Source: Dromiciops gliroides (lineage: Eukaryota > Chordata > Mammalia > Microbiotheria > Microbiotheriidae). From it: 64,000 nucleotides of DNA. The number at the start of each line of letters is the position of its first letter. Position 1 is the stretch's first letter. The DNA is taken from the NCBI RefSeq assembly GCF_019393635.1, contig NC_057861.1:743334732-743398731 (forward strand), read 5' to 3'. Positions 58,936 through 64,000 of the stretch are shown here, piece after piece. The notes beneath the pieces were generated by a model. The model saw nothing but the letters and a program-made list of their open reading frames with translations, was not told the DNA's origin and made no database searches. The position numbers were made by a program, and so were the translations under genes.

Positions 58936-60759
58936 CCCCAGCTCCAATTTTTTTATGGTTCTCTAGGGTCTTGTATTTTAAAGTCAAATTTGCCATTCAG
59001 TTCAGGTCTTTTCATCACAAATATCTGAAAGTCTTCTTTTTCATTAAAGTCCCATTTTTTCCACTGAAAGATAATGTGAGTTTTGCTGGGTAGGTGATTC
59101 TTGGTTGTAATCCCATTTCCTTTGCCCTCTGGAATATCATATTCCATGCCCTCTGGTCCTTTAATGTAGAAGCTGCTAGATCTTGTGCTATCCTGACTGG
59201 GGCTCCACAGTACTTGAATTCTTTCTTTTTGGCAGCTTGCAGTATTTTCTCCTTGATCTGAGAGCTCTGGAATTTGACTATATTGTTCCTAGGAGTTTTC
59301 TTTTTGGGATCTCTTTCTGGAGGTGATGGGTGGATTTTTTCAATTTCTATTTTAGCTGCTTCTTCTAGAATTTCAGGGCAATTTTCCCTGAGAGTATCTT
59401 GGAAGATAGTGTCTAAGCTCTTTCCTTGATCATGGTTTTCAGGTAGACCAGTAATTTTCAAATTATCTCTCCTGGACCTATTTTCCAGGTCGGCAGTTTT
59501 TCCCAGAAGATATTTCACATTGCCCTCTATTTTTTTATTCATTTGGATTGGCTTTATTGTGTCTTGGTTTCTCATAAAGTCACTGGCTTCCATTTGTTCA
59601 ATCCTAATTCTTAGGCAGTTATTTTCATCAGAGAGCTTTTGTACCTCCTTTTCCATTTGCCTTTCAAGCTGTTGACTTTTTTCTCATGTCTTTCCTCGCA
59701 TCTCCCTCATTTCTCTTTCCATTATTTCCCTCTACTTTCCTACTAATTTTATCTTCAAAGTCCTTTTGAGCACCTGCTATGGCCAGTGAGGGACCAATTC
59801 CGTATTTTTCTTGGAAGCTTTAGACTATAGTGGGCCCTTATGTTGACATCTTCCTCTGAGGGTGCCCCTTGGTCTTCCTTGTTACTGAAGAAGCTTTCTG
59901 TGGCCCTCACCTTTCTCTGTCGGCTCATCTTGCCTTTCTTTTACTAGACTTTTAGCTCCTTAAAGTGGGGCACTGTTTCCAGGCTGCAGTATCCCAAGCT
60001 TAGAAGTCCCAGGTGGTATGATTTAAGGAGGATCAGGTTCCTCACTCGCCCGGCCTGTTTCCTGGTCCTAGATGACCCCAGACCAACTTACCAATCAACC
60101 AGCTTTGTGTGTTGTGGTTGTTAGCTCTGATGAGCCTGTGCCTCTCCCCTACCTGGGCCACTGCTACTCGAGCCTACCACCTGGTTCTCAGTAGGGGTGT
60201 AGAATCCAAGTTCTGCCTTAGCACCAGCATAGACCCCTGTAGTCTCTCCCCTGCCCAGGGCTCAGCCCACTCATCAGACTGTGAGCTTAGTTCCAGACAA
60301 CACTGGTGCTTCAGCTGATTCAAAGGCTCTGGGGGTCTCCTTCTCTGGTGAGGACTTCCTGAGACTGGATTTGTGTCAGGGTGACTGTGGGGTTGGGCCC
60401 GACTCCTGTATCAGCACAGCAGCTCCCTCCTTCTGACCTTCCAAGCTGTTCTTGGTGAGAAGATGATTTCAGCACATTCTTCTGTGAGTTTTGCTGCTCC
60501 GGGGCATTTTTCCTATGACCTTATTTGGATGTTTTTTGGAGCGATCCTGTCATGAGTTCGGGAGCTCACTGCCTTTCCCACAAATAATACTGTTTAAAGA
60601 AAAAAAGGAAAAATTAGCAAAACTGATTAATACATTGAAAAAGTTTGAAATTATGTGTAGCATACCCCATGTCAACGTCTTATGTCAACAAAAGGCTGAT
60701 ATACCTTTTTTGAGCCTTCATGTTCTTTGTAATTTTACGAACATTCCACTATGATCATT

Positions 60760-62108
60760 TTGTAGTTTCTTTATCATTGGCCATTTTGTTGGAACAATCT
60801 GGATACTGATTCTTGGGGTCTGTTTTATTCACTATGCATCATAGTTTCATGTAAATCTTTTTATGTTATCTATTCAATAATCATTATTTCCTAAAGCACT
60901 TCAATATTACATTAGATTCAAGTATCTCGATTGTGTAGCCATTTTCCAATTGATGGTCATTTGTTTTGCTTCCAATTTTTTGTTATCACAAAAGTGTTGC
61001 TATCAACATTTTAGTATATATGGGGACTTTATTATTAATGACCTTTTTAGGTTTTAATAAGCCTAGTGGGTGAAGTCTCTGGGCTGGAGAATATGAAACA
61101 TTTTATAGTAACTTTATTTGCATACTTACAAATTGCTTTTGAAAATGGTGAGTACTGGTTTACAGCTGCACAAAAAATGTACTGCTATGGCTATCTTCCT
61201 ACAACTACTTCAACACTGTCTATTCTCATCTTGTGTCATCTTTTCAAGTTTACGAGGCATGAGGTAAAACCTCAAGAATGTTTAGACTTGCATTTCTTTT
61301 GTTAGTGATTTTATTCTTTTATTCTTTTCGGGGCGATGAGAGGTAAGTGACTTGCCCAGGGTCACACAGCTAGTAAATGTCCAAGTGTCTGAGGCTGGAT
61401 TTGAACTCAAGTCTTCCTGAATTCAGGGCCGGAGCTTGATCTACTGAGCCACCAGCTGCCCCCATGTTAGTGATTTTGGAATATTCTATTCATATGGTTG
61501 TTAGTATGTAATTCATTTGAAAACTTCATATCTTCTGATCATTTATCTTTTGGGAATTTGCTTTTGGTTGTCTTTTGAGAGTTTTTTGTTTATATATATT
61601 GATTACTGGGGAATGGCCCTTAGTCTTTGTAGAAGGTATGCAAAAAGTTTTAATGCAGTTTCTTAGGAGAGATATTTGATGCAAAGTTTTCTCCCCAGTT
61701 GACAGCTCCCCTTCCTATCCTAGCTACACTGATTTGGTTAATTCAGTACTTTTTATCTTTTGTGATTATATCTATTTTTTGTTTAATTAAGACATTCCCC
61801 CCCTACATTATGGATTTGAAAGGTAACTGATTTACTGACTTCCTTTTCTAGGTGTTTTTTTGTTTTTGTTTTTGTTTTTACAGTGTGCCCTGAAATATTT
61901 ACCCATTTTGAGTTTATTGTGGAATCTGGTATAAGATAATGGTATAAGCTTAATTTCTCTCTGTTTTCCAAATTTCCCAGGAATTTTCGCTAAATAAATA
62001 AGGAGTTCTTTTCTAAACAATTTATGTTTTCAGGTTTATTGAACACTGGTTTATTGAGATAATTTGTTTCTGATTCTTCCTTATTTATACCTTATTTCAC
62101 TGTGTAAT
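60760..62108 (-). mobile_element. L1 ORF2 fragment ending next to DPY19L1 exon 2
   Basis: On + it has CCAATTGATGGTCATTTGTT, GATATTTGATGCAAAG and ATCTGGTATAAGATAATGG, ending near GATTCTTCCTTATTTATACC. The last recognisable base is about 33 bases from the acceptor at 62141. Confidence 0.75.
61313..61464 (-). mobile_element. CORE-SINE with 13-bp target duplication in L1
   Basis: Antisense copy. The duplication TGTTAGTGATTTT is at 61300-61312 and 61465-61477. Confidence 0.93.
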
Positions 62109-62141
62109 GATTAACTTTTAATAACTTTTCTGTCTTTCCAG

Positions 62142-62166
62142 GTGCCTTTGTGGGAGTTTTGCACTG
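62142..62166 (+). CDS. DPY19L1: DPY19L1 coding exon 2, 25-base microexon
   Basis: A 25-base exon lies between a good acceptor (TTTTCTGTCTTTCCAG) and a good donor (CACTG|GTAAGA). Two bases complete the Gly codon left open by exon 1; the next seven codons give AFVGVLH, and the final TG needs a G from the next exon to make Trp. The joined reading LALGAFVGVLHW resembles the LGIAVFVAILHW stretch that starts the first membrane helix of DPY19L2 (from memory). The next exon, expected to carry the conserved FENDRHFSHL motif, is not found before 64000. Exons this short are easily missed by gene finders. The match of phase, splice sites and family peptide makes it likely but not proven. An antisense L1 ends about 33 bases upstream. 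Confidence 0.8.
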
Positions 62167-62383
62167 GTAAGATTTAGTTGCAATTTGTGATAAACAAGAA
62201 TATTTGGTTTAAAATTTTTCTCAAAGCTATTTTATGCACATTAAAAAACCCACTTTGCTTGTATGTGGATATCTTTAATTTGTTTGATTACAGTTGTGCT
62301 CTACTTTAGAATATGATTTGTAACATTTGGACCTCAAAAATTTATACAAAACAAGTTACAGTTTATTTAAGTATACTTTTTTG

Positions 62384-62540
62384 TTGTTGTTGTGGTTTTT
62401 TTGTGTGAGGCAATTGGGGTTAAGTGACTTGCCCAGGGTCACACAGCTAGTTAAGTGTTAAGTGTCTGAGGCTGAATTTGAACTCAGGTCCTCCTGAATC
62501 CAGGGCCAGTGCTCTATCCACTGCGCCACCTAGCTGCCCC
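62384..62540 (-). mobile_element. CORE-SINE, antisense
   Basis: TGTGTGAGGCAATTGGGGTT to CACCTAGCTGCCCC. Flanks AAGTTACAGTTTATTTA and AAGTTATAGTTATTTA look like a mutated target duplication. Its diagnostic bases mix both subfamilies. Confidence 0.92.
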
Positions 62541-62904
62541 AAGTTATAGTTATTTAGAAAATAATTTTTTCTTTGTAAAAGACTTTATTGTTCAACAAAT
62601 CCTTTTAAACCTACGGGTCCCTTATATGTAAGTTTTTGTTTCTAGAACTTCAGTTATTATGAAAAAAAGTTTTGTTTGTATTTTTGGGGACAGGTGATGT
62701 TAATCTTACAGAGAAAACATTTACCACTAGTTTTAGGTACTCTTAAGATTTGAACATCTGTTAGAAATGAAAAAAATGCATTCTGAAAATTATGATATAA
62801 TATGTGGGACAAACATATTACTTTAAAATAATAGATCTCTTGTGTAAAGCAAGGTACTCCTATACGAATATGTGTACATAGAGATATTTAGTCATTCAAT
62901 AAAT

Positions 62905-63250
62905 ATTTATCTTGTTCAGTCATTTAAGTTGTATCTGACTCTTCCTGACCCTATTTAGGTTTTCCAGATACTGGAGTGGTTTGTCATTTCCTTCTCCAGC
63001 TCATTTTACAGAGGAGGAGACTGAGGCAAACAGGGTTGAATGACTTGCCCAGGGTCACATAGCTAGTAAGTGTTTGAGGCCGGATTTGAACTCGGGTCTT
63101 CCTGACTTCCTTCCTGGCCCTCCGTCCATTGTACCACCTAGCTGCCTATCTGCCAGGGACTGTGCTAAGCTTTAGAGACACAAAGAAAGGCAGAAGGTTC
63201 TCCCTGAGCTCCAGGAATTTATAATGAAATAGGGGAAGACAACACACAAG
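62905..63250. repeat. MAR1-like SINE inserted in an L2-type fragment
   Basis: The antisense MAR1-like copy (GTTCAGTCATTTAAGTTGTA...CACCTAGCTGCC) spans 62910-63148. L2-like words lie on both sides: CATTCAATAAATATTTAT before, CAGGGACTGTGCTAAG after. Confidence 0.8.
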
Positions 63251-64000
63251 AGGAAGCTGAAAAGGGGAAGGGGAAAGGGCCTGGGCACAGTGTAGTCTGG
63301 TGGGGAATGTAGAGATGGCTGACCTGGCTGTCCAACCTTCCAGTCACATGGTCCCCAGAGGTAGCTGTTCTGAGGAGGTGGTGAGATCTTACAGGATGTA
63401 GAGATTCAGGAGGCATGATGGAGAATGAGTCCAGAGGTGAGCAGCCAAATTTAGGCGTGATGATTCAAGACTAGATCCATAGAAATGTTTAAAGTACCCT
63501 GCCTTTTATAGAATTGTTATATTATAAAAGAAAAAGGAACATATTGAATGTATTTATTTTGTATCAGTAAAATATCGGAAAGAGTATAGTGTAATGGTAA
63601 GAACATTGGATACAACGCATGGACATCTGGGGTCCAGTCCCATCCATGTCACTGCAGGACCTGTGGCAGCCACCTTTGCTTTTGGGGGATTGGAGCTTCT
63701 CTGTCTAGAAAATGAGGGGCTTGTATTGAGAGTGCTGCCCTCTGTAGTGTCTTTTCCAGTTTTGATGAACTTCAGTCTTAATACTTAGCAAATTGACGTG
63801 TGTGTGTGTTTGTGTGATTTCTGAATATTGATTGGCACAGCAAGAATGAATTTATGACATATTGCCTTACAAAATGTGTGTGATGTGTGCTTTCCAAATG
63901 ACTAAATCCCACGAAATTGAAATTCCATGCCCAGGGTCTCCTGGTCGGCATGTAGTGCTGAACTGGCAGGCCTGAAATTCTGGGGGATTTCCAAGTCTAG

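Larger units (their letters stand above)
58126..60590 (-). mobile_element. HAL1-like or deleted L1 with well-kept ORF1, antisense
   Basis: The minus strand carries an uninterrupted ORF1-type frame of 213 codons (59015-59656). It starts MEKEVQKLSDENNCLRIRIE (coiled coil), then has NLKITGLPENHDQ (RRM) and a C-terminal domain with RARE-like FQRAKEMGLQ. ORF1 proteins are RNA-binding chaperones that package the element RNA. The 5' UTR extends to about 60590. No ORF2 lies between ORF1 and the 3' part at 58126-58640, which fits a HAL1 (ORF1-only) element or an L1 deletion. The ORF1 start is probably further upstream and decayed. Confidence 0.8.
44159..62141 (+). other. DPY19L1: DPY19L1 intron 1
   Basis: The intron is 17,983 bases from GTGAGG to TTTCCAG, phase 1. 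The first 450 bases belong to the CpG island. After 44640 it is mostly antisense L1 and L1-like sequence, with LTRs, SINEs and MAR1-like elements. The part least covered by recognised repeats is about 55580-57340, where I see no exon. Confidence 0.8.
62167..64000 (+). other. DPY19L1: DPY19L1 intron 2, 5' part
   Basis: This stretch begins at GTAAGA. I find no exon encoding the expected FENDRHFSHL segment. It holds a CORE-SINE (about 62384-62540), a MAR1-like SINE (62905-63145), an L2-type fragment (63150-63250) and a MIR-like stretch near 63570-63720. The last 220 bases look unique. Confidence 0.7.

Noticed and set aside
59015..59656. A 213-codon minus-strand frame as a novel coiled-coil gene
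   Set aside because: It has L1 ORF1 domain order and lies within L1/HAL1 flanks in an intron.
62167..64000. A third DPY19L1 exon
   Set aside because: No splice-flanked frame encoding the conserved FENDRHFSHL segment could be found.

Overview
This window looks like nuclear DNA from a marsupial (metatherian) mammal. It holds at least eleven recognisable copies of a tRNA-headed CORE-SINE with a poly(A) tail, and several older marsupial-type SINEs whose 3' part reads like the MAR1 family. Long LINE-1 pieces are present, along with decayed RTE, L2 and CR1/L3 LINEs, LTRs and dinucleotide microsatellites. Genes are sparse and split by introns. The species cannot be told from the sequence alone.

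Two protein-coding genes are supported, both on the + strand. The first is the 3' end of TBX20, a cardiac T-box transcription factor. Its penultimate coding exon is 22005-22117 and its last coding exon, with the stop codon, is 25403-25743. The T-box exons are not in the window, so 1-22004 is read as the intron before the penultimate exon. The second is the 5' end of DPY19L1, an ER C-mannosyltransferase family member. It has a CpG-island promoter, coding exon 1 at 43831-44158 and, after an intron of about 18 kb, a 25-base coding exon at 62142-62166. The rest lies beyond the window. The same two genes are neighbours in the same relative orientation on human chromosome 7p14, which supports both calls.

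Layout: 1-22004, TBX20 intron rich in SINEs, a decayed RTE LINE (about 5170-7590), a sense L1 fragment (17240-18560) and a few repeat-poor stretches. 22005-25743, last two TBX20 coding exons and the intron between them. 25744 to about 31250, 3' UTR and downstream sequence with candidate poly(A) signals. 31250-43400, intergenic DNA with CR1/L3, L1/HAL1-like pieces and two solo LTRs with 4-bp target duplications. 43420-44450, DPY19L1 CpG island with a small tandem array carrying CACGTG and CTCF-like motifs. 44159-62141, DPY19L1 intron 1, mostly antisense L1 sequence with nested LTRs and SINEs. 62142-64000, exon 2 and the start of intron 2.

The two genes are not known to act in one pathway; they share only genomic neighbourhood. 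No previously undescribed gene system was found. The points most worth checking are the 25-base DPY19L1 exon next to an L1, the SINE ending about 22 bases before a TBX20 splice acceptor, the promoter tandem array, and the nested, datable transposon insertions.
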